Assembly: GCA_900537185.1 (NCBI GenBank)
Contig: LS999827.1
Span: 191,001 to 255,000 of the forward strand
DNA: 64,000 nt
From: Cytophagales bacterium Alg240-R148
GTDB taxonomy: Bacteria > Bacteroidota > Bacteroidia > Cytophagales > Cyclobacteriaceae
Reading direction: 5' to 3'
Part shown: piece after piece, positions 1 through 8,464 of the stretch
Layout: every line of letters starts with the position of its first letter
How positions within the stretch are numbered: position 1 is the stretch's first letter
Notes under the pieces: generated by a model
What the model saw: only the letters and a program-made list of their open reading frames with translations
Database searches by the model: none
What the model was told of the DNA's origin: nothing
Made by a program: the position numbers and the translations under genes

Positions 1-146
1 TTTCTGGGCTAACTGGAAAACGAGGATTGGACAAACATGCACAAGGGAGCGGTAAAAAAATATATTTAACCTATCAATTGGCCACAGCTGCCTCATTGCT
101 TAACGTTGTGGGCATCCTTGGGATGGCTTTGTTGTTGGTTCTTTAA
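1..146 (+). CDS. C-terminal end of a membrane protein (5' truncated by window)
   Basis: The frame starting at base 3 is open from the window edge to a TAA at 144-146, giving the last 47 residues of a protein. The final 25 or so residues (Leu, Ala, Val, Gly, Met) form one hydrophobic segment that runs to the C-terminus, so the protein ends in a membrane helix. A basic, glycine-rich stretch precedes it. I do not recognise the family from this fragment. It lies upstream of, and in the same direction as, the MarR regulator, but 69 bases and an operator separate them. Confidence 0.5.
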   Translation, partial: SGLTGKRGLDKHAQGSGKKIYLTYQLATAASLLNVVGILGMALLLVL

Positions 147-190
147 AATAATTAAGGATATTTGAAACTTTATTGGTCGCAATCCAGTTT

Positions 191-207
191 ACATCAATAA
201 TTGATAC
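191..207. promoter_or_regulatory. Palindromic operator upstream of the MarR gene
   Basis: ACATCAATAATTGATAC. The core ATCAAT-A-ATTGAT (193-205) is a perfect inverted repeat around a central A, the symmetry expected for a winged-helix MarR dimer. It ends 8 bases before the MarR start codon. The same 17 bases recur at 671-687. Seen: the repeat and its two placements. Inferred: binding and autorepression by the adjacent MarR protein. Confidence 0.75.
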
Positions 208-215
208 AACAATAA

Positions 216-647
216 ATGGAAGAACCAATAGAAAATGTTGTCTTGTTTATAATTGACCAGACATCCAAAAAGGCCAAGCGCTACTCTCAAAAAGAAATGG
301 ATCAAAAAAAACTGGGGATCAATGTGGACCAATGGGTTTTATTAAAAATAATACAAGAAAAAAATGGTCTATCACAGAGGGAATTGGCAACGTTTTCCAA
401 TAGAGATGTTGCTTCCATTACACGGAGCCTGGACCTACTTGAAAAAAGGCAATGGATTGAGCGATCTTCCATTCCTGAAAACCGACGGCAGTACCAACTT
501 AGCCTAACCAACAAGGGACAGCAATTTATACAAGACAATATGGATATGATTTACCAGCACAGGGCCAACTCAATGAAAGGGATCAGTGAAAAAGAAATGC
601 GAGCGCTAAAAAGAACTCTTTTGAAAATTCAGGAAAACATGGAATAA
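216..647 (+). CDS. MarR family transcriptional regulator
   Basis: A 143-residue cytoplasmic protein of typical MarR length. A helical dimerisation segment lies at the N-terminus, a winged helix-turn-helix spans about 35-100 (LSQRELATFSNRDVASITR, then the wing with ENRRQYQLSLTNKG), and a C-terminal helix completes the dimer interface. MarR proteins usually repress their own and adjacent genes until a small molecule binds. Here the same perfect palindrome lies just before this gene and just before the next one, so autoregulation together with control of the downstream small genes is likely. Downstream proteins include an NTF2-like and a GyrI/Cass2-like ligand-binding fold, which suits a small-molecule response. 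The ligand cannot be read from the sequence. Confidence 0.92.
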   Translation: MEEPIENVVLFIIDQTSKKAKRYSQKEMDQKKLGINVDQWVLLKIIQEKNGLSQRELATFSNRDVASITRSLDLLEKRQWIERSSIPENRRQYQLSLTNKGQQFIQDNMDMIYQHRANSMKGISEKEMRALKRTLLKIQENME

Positions 648-670
648 AAAAATTTAGACATTTAATTGAT

Positions 671-687
671 ACATCAATAATTGATAC
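671..687. promoter_or_regulatory. Second copy of the MarR operator, touching the next start codon
   Basis: An exact repeat of the 17 bases at 191-207, with palindromic core 673-685. A further ATTGAT half-site lies just before it at 665-670. The ATG of the next gene begins at 689, one base after the repeat, so a protein bound here would cover the region where the ribosome binding site is encoded. Either transcription starts very close to the ATG or the true start codon lies further in. Confidence 0.72.
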
Positions 688-688
688 T

Positions 689-1156
689 ATGAAAATAATT
701 ACCTTACTGCTGCAGTACGGACTGGCGGTCACTGTTCCCTACCAACCTATTCTCCCAACTGTTGTTGAAAAAACAGATGCCAGGATTGTTTTGCAACAAA
801 ACAATACCGCTATCAACGCTACTGTTGAGCTTCCGGTTTCCTATTGGGTTGGACTGGTTTTACTCCACCCCAATATGGCACAACAAGATTCTGTTGCGAT
901 ATATGGCTGTCTAGATTCTAAAACTACCCAATCCAGCATTCATTTTCCTTCTTGTTCTACCAATTTTACTGACAGCATTAGGCTTCCAAAAATGGTGGTA
1001 GGTTTTTCAAAAGAAAAAACTATCCAATACCGATTCAAGTTACCAACTCCCCGCGCTAATAACCCTAATAAAAAGCAGCTGTGGCTGCATGTTCTGTTGT
1101 TTCAAAACAGCAAGTGTCTACCAAACAATGTACAACGATACACCATCCAACTTTAA
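689..1156 (+). CDS. Hypothetical protein, MarR-operator linked
   Basis: 155 residues, family not recognised. The first residues are weakly hydrophobic and could be a poor signal sequence. The rest is rich in Val, Pro, Asn and Thr with alternating hydrophobic positions, suggesting a beta-rich fold, and contains four cysteines. The proposed start is immediately after the second MarR operator and has no separate Shine-Dalgarno sequence, so the start is uncertain. It is followed after 10 bases by the NTF2-like gene, so the two are probably co-transcribed under MarR control. No function assigned. Confidence 0.6.
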   Translation: MKIITLLLQYGLAVTVPYQPILPTVVEKTDARIVLQQNNTAINATVELPVSYWVGLVLLHPNMAQQDSVAIYGCLDSKTTQSSIHFPSCSTNFTDSIRLPKMVVGFSKEKTIQYRFKLPTPRANNPNKKQLWLHVLLFQNSKCLPNNVQRYTIQL

Positions 1157-1166
1157 ATATATTATT

Positions 1167-1595
1167 ATGAAAACGTTAATCTTAACAACCGCATTAATTA
1201 TGAGCATTCAAAGCAATGTATTTTCACAAGAAAAAACAGAAAACAAAGCCATTCGGGAAGTGATCCATGAATTTTCAAACGCCAGTGCCCAATACAACTA
1301 CAAAGCACTGGATTTAATTTTGGACAATCAGTTCCGATTGATAATGAACCAACTGTTCGGCAGTGACCAATTGAACGTAATGAATAAAACTGTGTATTTA
1401 GAAAAAATAAAAAACAAAGAATTTGGTGGGGAAGAAAGAAAAGTTGAAATACTTACGGTGCAAATCAATAACAACAATGCCACGGCCCACGTTAAGTTTG
1501 TTGGGGCCACCATTCGATTCAGTAGTTATTTGCAATTGGTTAAAAATAAAAACAAGGAATGGAGAATAATTAATGACCTTCCTACTTTGTATTAA
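1167..1595 (+). CDS. Secreted NTF2-like (SnoaL/DUF4440-type) protein
   Basis: 142 residues from the ATG at 1167. An upstream in-frame start at 1089 would overlap the previous gene and hide the signal peptide, so 1167 is preferred. Residues 1-20 form a signal peptide ending near FSQ. The mature part has the NTF2-like layout: an N-terminal helix (AIREVIHEFSNASAQYNYKA), the 'L-D-L-I-L-D-D/N-F' pattern, a middle segment with MNKTVYLEKIKN, and strands ending WRIINDLPTLY. Such cone-shaped folds bind small ligands or act as enzymes. No catalytic residues are convincing here. It is probably periplasmic, and it lies in the MarR-linked gene group. Confidence 0.68.
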   Translation: MKTLILTTALIMSIQSNVFSQEKTENKAIREVIHEFSNASAQYNYKALDLILDNQFRLIMNQLFGSDQLNVMNKTVYLEKIKNKEFGGEERKVEILTVQINNNNATAHVKFVGATIRFSSYLQLVKNKNKEWRIINDLPTLY

Positions 1596-1650
1596 AGCTA
1601 CTGACATAGGGTTGACAAAGTACCGTTTTACCTTGCATAAAAAAAACACT

Positions 1651-2100
1651 ATGCAAAACAAACAACACTTTATCGGTCTAAAAATCAGAACAAGCAACCA
1701 AGGCAAGCAGGCAGCAAAAGACATTCCTGCGTTGTGGGATCAGTTTTTATCCAAGAATCTAATTGAAAAAATACCCAACCGTGTGGATCCAAATATCACT
1801 TGTGTTTATGCCGAATATGATGGCGACCACAACCTCCCATATTCCGTCCTTTTGGGATGCAAGGTCAGCGATCTTTATGAAATACCGGCTGGAATGGAAG
1901 GAATGAGTTTTGAATCTGGTAAGTACGAAACTTTCTGGGCCAAGGGCGACCTCAACAAAGGAATTGTATACGATGCTTGGTTGAAAATATGGGACCAAGA
2001 CATCCAGAGAACTTACGAGGCTGACTTCGAAATTTACGGACCAAACGCAGTGGACCCTACCAATGCTGAAGTAGAGATAAAAATTGGTGTGGTCGGTTAG
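1651..2100 (+). CDS. GyrI-like/Cass2-type effector-binding domain protein
   Basis: 149 residues from the ATG at 1651. An upstream in-frame start at 1573 lies inside the previous gene and adds an unrelated tail, so it is rejected. The pattern of an N-terminal strand (GLKIRTSN), DIPALWDQFL, CVYAEYDGD, YSVLLGCKV, a conserved IPAGM turn, FWAKGD and a C-terminal YEADFEIYG fits the stand-alone Bacterial effector-binding fold seen in integron cassette protein Cass2 and GyrI. These bind cationic or amphipathic small molecules. It has no DNA-binding domain and follows the MarR group by 55 bases, so it may sequester or report the compound sensed there. Confidence 0.78.
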   Translation: MQNKQHFIGLKIRTSNQGKQAAKDIPALWDQFLSKNLIEKIPNRVDPNITCVYAEYDGDHNLPYSVLLGCKVSDLYEIPAGMEGMSFESGKYETFWAKGDLNKGIVYDAWLKIWDQDIQRTYEADFEIYGPNAVDPTNAEVEIKIGVVG

Positions 2101-2183
2101 TATCGGAATGGAGGAAAGGTCTTCTAAGCAAACTAGAATTGTATAAGTGCGCTTGGAAGATCCTTTTTGTTTGGCATAGGGGC

Positions 2184-2720
2184 CTAGCTTTTTTCAATCT
2201 TCAACAAACATCTAATACAGTCTCTTAACGAATGGCTATCGTTCTTCCCTACCCTTTTACTAGTCACACCACCATCCAATTCAAGTTGAAAAGATTTAAA
2301 ACCTTCATCCCGCAAAATCTGCATGTCTTCCTTCGAAAGGACGAACCACATATCATAACTTGTTCTCAGTTGGTTGTTAGACAAAGAAGTGATTGGGCCT
2401 GCCTTTTCACTTGCTTTAACTTTTAAGAAATTATAGGAGCGTAACTCCACCACCAATTCATCCCCTTTGTATAAAATATCCATCTTTTTGCCGTTAAATG
2501 AGGTCTTCATATTCAGGTAAAACTGACCATCTTTGTGCACAAACTTTAAATTCAGATTGGATGCTTTTACACTAGCACAGTGGGTTTCTTTTACCACGTT
2601 GTCTTTATCCACAACCATTTTATCAAAAATACAACCTTGTGCCCAAATAAAATGGAACGCCGTACAAAACAACACTATTAAGGTTGCAAAGGTCTTTTTA
2701 TTCTCTTTAAAAAAATCCAT
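2184..2720 (-). CDS. Hypothetical secreted protein
   Basis: 178 residues, family not recognised. Residues 1-28 form a signal peptide (charged start, hydrophobic core, WAQ cleavage site), so the product is exported. The mature part contains several strand-like segments and three or four cysteines (CIFDK, HCASV, CIRC) that could form disulfides. The C-terminus is basic. It is a single leftward gene between the rightward MarR group and the rightward AlkD gene, so it is probably its own transcription unit. Nothing in the context points to a function. Confidence 0.62.
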   Translation of the reverse strand: MDFFKENKKTFATLIVLFCTAFHFIWAQGCIFDKMVVDKDNVVKETHCASVKASNLNLKFVHKDGQFYLNMKTSFNGKKMDILYKGDELVVELRSYNFLKVKASEKAGPITSLSNNQLRTSYDMWFVLSKEDMQILRDEGFKSFQLELDGGVTSKRVGKNDSHSLRDCIRCLLKIEKS

Positions 2721-2854
2721 AAGTTCAAATTGTTCTTCAAAATTCTTTATAAATTAAAAAAATATTCTTCAAAAATTCAAATGCTACTAACAAGGAGGGA
2801 TGGGTGTAACATAACATCTGGCCATTTAATTTATTAACAACAACCCCATTTTTA

Positions 2855-3556
2855 ATGACTTTTCAAGAAATAATAAAAGAGATGGAAAGGCTTGCAGATC
2901 CTGACAAAGTCGCATTCAAAAAAAAGAAATACAACATTGGTTCAAGCAACAGTTTGGGCATATATCAAAAAGACATCAATGAATTGGCCAGCCGAATAGG
3001 GCAAAACAAAGCCCTAGCTGAAGCACTGTACAACAGCGGTATATACGAAGCAAAATTATTATGCGCTAAAATATACCCTCCAAATGAATTAGAAGAGCCC
3101 ACTGCACAACTTTGGGTACAATCGTTTGACAATTGGGAAGTTTGTGACACCTTTTGTATGGTATTGATTAGCCGTAGTTCCTTTGCATATGCCCTAGCCT
3201 TTGAATGGTCAAAAAGCGAACAAGAATTTATAAAAAGGGCTGGTTTTACCATTATGGCCTGTTATGGATTTAAAAACAAAAAAGAAGAAAACTCGGTTTT
3301 TAGGCCATTTTTCAAGGCCATTGTGGCCGCTTCGGATGACGATCGGAATTTCGTGAAAAAAGCCGTCAATTGGGCTTTAAGAAGTGTTGGAAAGCGCAAT
3401 GAAACATTAAAAGAGGAAGCCATAACTATCTGCCACATGCTTTTGAATAAAAAATCGAAATCAGCTCGTTGGATTGGTTCTAATGCACTAAAGGAATTGG
3501 AAGATCCGAACGTAAAATTAAATCAATACCCTCGCCACCTGTACCACAAAAAGTAA
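2855..3556 (+). CDS. DNA alkylation repair protein, AlkD-like
   Basis: 233 residues forming a HEAT-repeat-like all-helical protein. AlkD glycosylases excise N3- and N7-alkylpurines without flipping the base into a pocket. Features matching the family are the NWEVCD segment (Trp and Asp corresponding to the catalytic W-x3-D pair), IKRAGFTIMACYG with the conserved Arg, and NWALRSVGKRN with the third aromatic. Length is normal for AlkD. It is cytosolic and stands alone between two exported-protein genes. I see no Ada-type regulator nearby, so damage-induced control is not shown. Confidence 0.88.
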   Translation: MTFQEIIKEMERLADPDKVAFKKKKYNIGSSNSLGIYQKDINELASRIGQNKALAEALYNSGIYEAKLLCAKIYPPNELEEPTAQLWVQSFDNWEVCDTFCMVLISRSSFAYALAFEWSKSEQEFIKRAGFTIMACYGFKNKKEENSVFRPFFKAIVAASDDDRNFVKKAVNWALRSVGKRNETLKEEAITICHMLLNKKSKSARWIGSNALKELEDPNVKLNQYPRHLYHKK

Positions 3557-3664
3557 TGGCCTATAAAATTATGTTGGTGCAATGCGGGGGCAACACAGCA
3601 AATATTTGTATATATTAAAACAATTGGCCATAATTGGCATTTAAAAGAATATAAAAATCACATT

Positions 3665-4546
3665 ATGAAGTTCAGTAACCTACTATTTTTTATACTGTTG
3701 TCGGCCTTTTTAACTTCTTGCATTAAAGACGAAACTCCAATTGACCCTTGTTCTCAAGACCAAATTAACAAGGAACTGGCCAATCTCGATGCTTATTTTG
3801 ACAAAAACAACGTACCGACAACGACCAAACACAACTCTGGGTTACAATATGTGGTCCATACCAATGGCACCGGGTCGAGCCCGATTAGAACGAGCCTAAT
3901 GGATGTAGATTACAAACTTTACGACCTCCAAAATACCACAATAGACGATGGTACTAATTTTAAATTTGATTTGAGCCAAATGATAAATGCCTGGCAAATT
4001 GGCCTGCCACTTTTAAAAGAAGGAGATGTGGCCACATTGTATTCTCCATCGTGCCTAGCCTATGGTTCCTCTCAAGTTGGCAATCTTCCTGCTTATGCCA
4101 CACTAATATTTGATGTAACCATCAACGAAGTTTTGAATGTGGATGAAAATGCTTGCTCAGAAATTCAGAAAACACATGAAACAGGTAAGATTGAAAACCA
4201 CTTAGAAGCCAACCCAATTGCAGGAATGATCGTGCATGAATCCGGCCTTCAGTATGCCATACTCACCGAAGGAAATGGAGCCATGCCAACTGTCGATGAC
4301 GAAGTAATAGTGGATTATATTGTGCACGACTTAAAAGATAAAAAAATCGATGAGGATACCGATAAAACACTAAAAATAAGCGCGCTTATTGAAGCGTGGC
4401 AAATTGTACTCCCATTGCTTAAGGAAGGATCCACGGCTACATTTTATGCCCCTTCTTGTTTGGCTTATGGTGCATTTGGAACCTCCAACATTGCGCCTTA
4501 TGCTCCTTTGAAATTTCAAGTGACCTTTAAAAGTATTGTGCCATAA
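3665..4546 (+). CDS. Lipoprotein with two tandem FKBP-type peptidyl-prolyl isomerase domains
   Basis: 293 residues. The N-terminus is a lipoprotein signal (LTSC, lipidated Cys at about residue 19), so it should sit at the periplasmic face of a membrane. Two FKBP-like units follow, about residues 55-157 and 190-292. Each ends in the hallmark W-Q-I-x-L-P-L-L-K-E-G, then a PSCLAYG loop and a final strand. The units are recognisably duplicated, with matching spacing. FKBPs speed proline isomerisation during folding of exported proteins. Each copy has an unusually short front half compared with a single long FKBP. The gene is monocistronic by spacing. Confidence 0.85.
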   Translation: MKFSNLLFFILLSAFLTSCIKDETPIDPCSQDQINKELANLDAYFDKNNVPTTTKHNSGLQYVVHTNGTGSSPIRTSLMDVDYKLYDLQNTTIDDGTNFKFDLSQMINAWQIGLPLLKEGDVATLYSPSCLAYGSSQVGNLPAYATLIFDVTINEVLNVDENACSEIQKTHETGKIENHLEANPIAGMIVHESGLQYAILTEGNGAMPTVDDEVIVDYIVHDLKDKKIDEDTDKTLKISALIEAWQIVLPLLKEGSTATFYAPSCLAYGAFGTSNIAPYAPLKFQVTFKSIVP

Positions 4547-4636
4547 GCTGTTGTTTTGTTGGAAAATGAATGAAATTTAGATGAAACTGGTAGGTTTTGG
4601 CAACCTTCCTTACACCAAGTAACGTATACCGAAACG

Positions 4637-6178
4637 ATGCCATCCACCATTAAAAACATTCTACTAATACTTGGTTTTGTTGTACTACTGCCCATTGTGG
4701 TATTCACTTTGGTTCAGATCAATAAATTAAATGACAACGAAGCCATAGTCCAATCCATTTACAAAAAACAACTGGATGCCATTCTATTTTCATTGAATCA
4801 GTATTCTGGTGATTTAATGACCAATTATGCGAACAACATTGAGTTAAACTGGATCAAAAGCGAGCGGCACTCTTTGGTCAACGACCAATTTGCCACCAAC
4901 AATTTATCTGTTGCTTCTATTGGGGTGGCCACTGGAGATTCCATTTTTTCGCAACAGTTAAACATAAAGTTACCAGCGCAAGCATGGAACAACAAAATAA
5001 AAACTTTACTAGAAGTCCACCAGCCTTTGGTTGAAAGACTTACAAGGTACAAGCAAGCCGAATATTTAAAACTAGAACCGATTGGTAGTGTTGTAGTGGA
5101 CGGCCAATCTTTTAATGCACTTTTATTCATTATTGAATCCAACACGCCCTGTTTCATCTTTTATAATTCTGAACAGTTCATTAGGAAGCTAATGGCTCCA
5201 AAAATTCAGCAAGTAACCACAGAAGACATTGTGGTAATTGTGAGAGAAACCAAGAACAATACCCTCATTTACAGTTCTGAAAAATATGAAAGTTATATTG
5301 AACAGAGCCGCGCCCTTTGGCTCATTCCCAATTTCGAGTTGGGGGTTGGTTTAAAAGGTGGTTCCATTGATGGGCTTATTAAAGAGAGGACGTATCAAAA
5401 CATTGTAGGCATAGGCATTTTAGTACTCCTTATTTTTCTAGGTGCTTTTTTGGTTTACAGAAATTTGGTAAAAGAAGCGCAGCTGTCTAAAGCAAAAGCC
5501 GATTTTGTAGCCAACGTTAGCCATGAAATTAGGACGCCATTGGCTTTAATAAGCATGTTCAACGAAACACTCCTGCTCCAACGCGTGCCCACAGAAGAGA
5601 AAAAACAAGCCTATTATAAAATTATCAGCAAAGAAACCGCCAGGCTTAAAAATATTGTCAATAAAATTTTATCCTTTTCTCAAATAGATGCAGAAAAAAA
5701 ACATTTCAATTTAGTAGATTCTAGTCCAGAAGTTTTGATTCACGAAATTGTCCATTCTTACGACTACCATTTAAAAGAAAAGGGTTTTACCTTAATCTTG
5801 GACCTTAAAGCCTCCGATACAACATTACTTATAGACAAGGATGCTTTTTCGGAAGCACTCATCAACTTAATAGACAATGCCATCAAATATTCCAATAAAG
5901 AAAAGGAAATAACCATACGGTCGGTTCGTACCAATCGAAACTATGTTTTGAGTATTTCTGACAAAGGAAATGGCATAGAAAAGATCCACCAGAAAAAAGT
6001 ATTCGAAAAATTTTATCGGGTTACCACTACCGACTTGTACGAAAGCAAAGGAACTGGCCTTGGGCTGGCCCTTGTAAAAGGCATCATGACAGCACATGGG
6101 GGTAGAATCACCCTTGAAAGTCGAAAAAACCAAGGCAGTACGTTCCACCTTTACTTCCCATTAAACCCAACCACATGA
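4637..6178 (+). CDS. Membrane sensor histidine kinase
   Basis: 513 residues. One membrane helix at about 7-27, a roughly 225-residue periplasmic sensor region, a second helix at about 256-275, then HisKA with FVANVSHEIRTPL (phosphorylated His about residue 296) and a full ATPase domain: N box NLIDNAIKY, G1 DKGNGI, F box FEKFYRV and G2 GTGLGLALVKG. The sensor part has no recognisable PAS or HAMP domain. Its stop overlaps the ATG of the response regulator gene by four bases (ATGA), so the pair is translationally coupled and is a cognate two-component system. The signal is unknown. Confidence 0.93.
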   Translation: MPSTIKNILLILGFVVLLPIVVFTLVQINKLNDNEAIVQSIYKKQLDAILFSLNQYSGDLMTNYANNIELNWIKSERHSLVNDQFATNNLSVASIGVATGDSIFSQQLNIKLPAQAWNNKIKTLLEVHQPLVERLTRYKQAEYLKLEPIGSVVVDGQSFNALLFIIESNTPCFIFYNSEQFIRKLMAPKIQQVTTEDIVVIVRETKNNTLIYSSEKYESYIEQSRALWLIPNFELGVGLKGGSIDGLIKERTYQNIVGIGILVLLIFLGAFLVYRNLVKEAQLSKAKADFVANVSHEIRTPLALISMFNETLLLQRVPTEEKKQAYYKIISKETARLKNIVNKILSFSQIDAEKKHFNLVDSSPEVLIHEIVHSYDYHLKEKGFTLILDLKASDTTLLIDKDAFSEALINLIDNAIKYSNKEKEITIRSVRTNRNYVLSISDKGNGIEKIHQKKVFEKFYRVTTTDLYESKGTGLGLALVKGIMTAHGGRITLESRKNQGSTFHLYFPLNPTT

Positions 6179-6846
6179 AAAAAATCCTAATTATAGAAGA
6201 CGAAGCCTCCATGCGGCTTGGATTAACCGACAATCTCGAATTTGAAGGGTATGCAGTGGAAGAAGCTGAAAATGGCAAGATTGGTTTAGAAAAAGTTAGC
6301 CAAACTACTTTTGACCTAATTTTATTGGACATCATGATGCCTGAAATGAGTGGTTATCAGGTTTGTAAAAAGATTAGAGCCCTGTCTATTGATACCCCTA
6401 TCTTATTTCTTTCTGCAAAAGGAGAAGAAATGGACAAAGTGCTTGGTTTGGAAATTGGGGCGGATGACTATGTGCAAAAACCATTTTCATTGATGGAATT
6501 GCTGGCGCGAATCAAAGCCATATTAAGAAGAACTTCAAGTCAAAGCAACGCTGTAACCATAGGGAGGCTGCATCTGGATTTTGAAACTTTAATTGCATTG
6601 GAGGATGGAATAAATGTTAAGCTTTCCCACAAAGAATTTGAAATAATACAATACCTCTACCAACACAAAAACCAAGTGGTCGACCGCTATGCCTTACTCG
6701 AAAATGTTTGGGGTTACGACAACAAACCAACCACCAGAACAGTAGACAATTTCATCGTTAAACTGCGTCAAAAAATAGAACAGGAGCACACCTCTCCAAG
6801 GCATATTATAACCATTCATGGTGTAGGGTATAAGCTTATCCCTTAG
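6175..6846 (+). CDS. OmpR/PhoB family response regulator
   Basis: 223 residues. Receiver domain 1-120 has the acidic pair E8-D9, phosphoacceptor D52 in LILLDIMMPEMSG, and the conserved lysine in QKPFS. The C-terminal winged helix (about 130-223) has the signature SHKEFEIIQYLYQHKNQVV, then VWGYDN, TVDNFIVKLRQKIE and HGVGYKLI. It is the partner of the preceding kinase through the ATGA overlap. Its targets cannot be read here; the gene cluster just downstream (retropepsin, GH2-like protein, sulfatase) begins 95 bases later and may or may not be controlled by it. Confidence 0.94.
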   Translation: MKKILIIEDEASMRLGLTDNLEFEGYAVEEAENGKIGLEKVSQTTFDLILLDIMMPEMSGYQVCKKIRALSIDTPILFLSAKGEEMDKVLGLEIGADDYVQKPFSLMELLARIKAILRRTSSQSNAVTIGRLHLDFETLIALEDGINVKLSHKEFEIIQYLYQHKNQVVDRYALLENVWGYDNKPTTRTVDNFIVKLRQKIEQEHTSPRHIITIHGVGYKLIP

Positions 6847-6941
6847 TGTTTTTTTTATTCCATGACAACTTTTTACAATACTTTACTCCAGGGTGACATT
6901 TGTAAAATCTTTTAGTCGTTTGTTTAAGAAAACTCAGACCA

Positions 6942-7433
6942 ATGACTAAACTCACACTATTGCTTACCATCCTTAGCTGCACCCATTTAATTGCCCAAGA
7001 AGTGCAGACAGTTCGAATTATTAGTTTGGAAAACAAACCGATCATACGTGCTCTTATTAATGGCAAAAAAGCCAATTTGCTTATCGATACGGGATCCGAT
7101 ATCTCCGTCTTACACCAAGGATATTCGTCCAAGTACGGATACCGAATATTCGAAAACAACCAAAACCATGCAGCCATTGGAATTAAAAGTACTACCAAAG
7201 TATTAAGTGCTGCCGGTGCCACCGTAACTGTTGGAGATGCCAAACTGTACTCCAACTATTTTGGCTTGAATTTGGAAGGCATTATCCATTCTATTCAAAA
7301 TAAAACTTCCATAAAAATTGCTGGAATTATTGGATCAGACATCTTGATAAACTACAACTTCGTTATTGATTATAAAAAAAAGATTATTACATTTTATTAC
7401 AAGAAAAACAGGCATATTGCTAAGTCTAAATGA
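6942..7433 (+). CDS. Exported retropepsin-like aspartic protease
   Basis: 163 residues with a signal peptide (about 1-19, LIAQ). The mature part has the clan AA pattern: a strand with RALINGKKANLLIDTGSDIS holding the catalytic DTG, a flap-like segment, and the late hydrophobic IAGIIGSDIL motif that stands for the family's hydrophobic-hydrophobic-Gly. There is one DTG only, so an active enzyme must dimerise as retroviral proteases do. No integrase or reverse transcriptase is present, so this is a bacterial protease and not a retroelement remnant. Its stop overlaps the next start by four bases, indicating coupled expression with the GH2-like protein. Confidence 0.85.
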   Translation: MTKLTLLLTILSCTHLIAQEVQTVRIISLENKPIIRALINGKKANLLIDTGSDISVLHQGYSSKYGYRIFENNQNHAAIGIKSTTKVLSAAGATVTVGDAKLYSNYFGLNLEGIIHSIQNKTSIKIAGIIGSDILINYNFVIDYKKKIITFYYKKNRHIAKSK

Positions 7434-8407
7434 AAAACAGAATTCTTATAGCACTCTTTATTCTTTTGGCACCTTCCATTTCTGTTGGTCAAAAAACCAA
7501 TGCGGTTAAAAAACTAAATGGACAATGGAAGTTTACCATTGGCGACAATCTGGACTGGAAAAATCCAAATTACAACGACGGATCCTGGGAGCACGTTAAA
7601 GTTCCTTCTACTTGGGAAAACGAAGGGTTTTATGGCTACGATGGGTTTGCATGGTACAGAAAAGAAATTGACATCAATTGGCTGGGCACTTCCGACAACC
7701 TTTACCTACATTTAGGGTATATTGATGATGTCGATGAAGTATACTTCAATGGCACCCTTGTTGGATTTAAAGGGTACTTCCCTCCTCATTTTTCAACCGC
7801 CTATTATGCAAAAAGAATTTACCACATTCCTAAATCGCTGCTCAATCCGAACGGCAAAAATTTGATCGCCGTGAGGGTATACGATGCCACACAAGGCGGT
7901 GGTATTGTTTCAGGAGACATTGGGTTGTACGAACACGACCGCACCAAACCTTTTGTTGTTAATTTAGAAGGTGTTTGGGAATTTGCCGTGGACATTAACG
8001 CCTTTGACTCAGACGGAAAAAGACGCCAATGGGATAAAGTTATGGTGCCCGCCTACATACCACTGGACCAACTAAAAAACAGAAAAACTACTTATTGGTA
8101 CCAGCGTTCCTTTTCAATGGCAACCAATCATGCCGATGAAGACTTAGTTCTGATAATGGGAAAGATTGATGATTTTGACCTGACCAGCATCAACGGAGTT
8201 GCCATTGGTAGCACCAATGACAAGAAGCCAGTGGGCAGAAGCAGGTCTTACAATAAAACAAGGGTATACAACATCCCAAAAGGCGTATTAAAATTTGGTG
8301 GTAAAAATACCATTCGGGTAAAAGTGGAAGATATAGGAATTGAAGCTGGGATATACAAAGGTCCGATCGGTATCGTACCGCGATCGCAATTGAGTAAGAT
8401 CTTTTAA
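7430..8407 (+). CDS. GH2-like sugar-binding protein without catalytic domain
   Basis: 325 residues. A signal peptide ends near residue 20 (SVGQ). Two galactose-binding-like beta sandwiches follow, about 25-170 and 180-320. The first has the GH2 N-terminal signature LNGQWKF, then DGSWEHVKVPSTWEN and WYRKEIDI; the second repeats it as LEGVWEF, WDKVMVPAYIP and WYQRSFSM. Beta-galactosidase and beta-mannosidase place such a domain before an Ig-like and a TIM-barrel domain. Both of those are missing and the ORF ends cleanly, so no hydrolase activity is expected. It is probably a periplasmic or surface carbohydrate-binding protein, coupled to the retropepsin gene. Confidence 0.8.
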   Translation: MKNRILIALFILLAPSISVGQKTNAVKKLNGQWKFTIGDNLDWKNPNYNDGSWEHVKVPSTWENEGFYGYDGFAWYRKEIDINWLGTSDNLYLHLGYIDDVDEVYFNGTLVGFKGYFPPHFSTAYYAKRIYHIPKSLLNPNGKNLIAVRVYDATQGGGIVSGDIGLYEHDRTKPFVVNLEGVWEFAVDINAFDSDGKRRQWDKVMVPAYIPLDQLKNRKTTYWYQRSFSMATNHADEDLVLIMGKIDDFDLTSINGVAIGSTNDKKPVGRSRSYNKTRVYNIPKGVLKFGGKNTIRVKVEDIGIEAGIYKGPIGIVPRSQLSKIF

Positions 8408-8464
8408 CAATCCTTTTAAACCTTTATCGCCAATAAGAGTCAAAAGCTAAAATTAGCTTGGCTT

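Noticed and set aside
2113-2180. Hairpin with AAAGGTCTTC and GAAGATCCTTT after the Cass2-like gene
   Set aside because: The stem needs a bulge and a loop of more than 30 bases, so it is too weak to call a terminator.
6942-7433. Retroelement or retron remnant suggested by the retropepsin
   Set aside because: The gene has a signal peptide, and there is no reverse transcriptase, integrase or repeat nearby.
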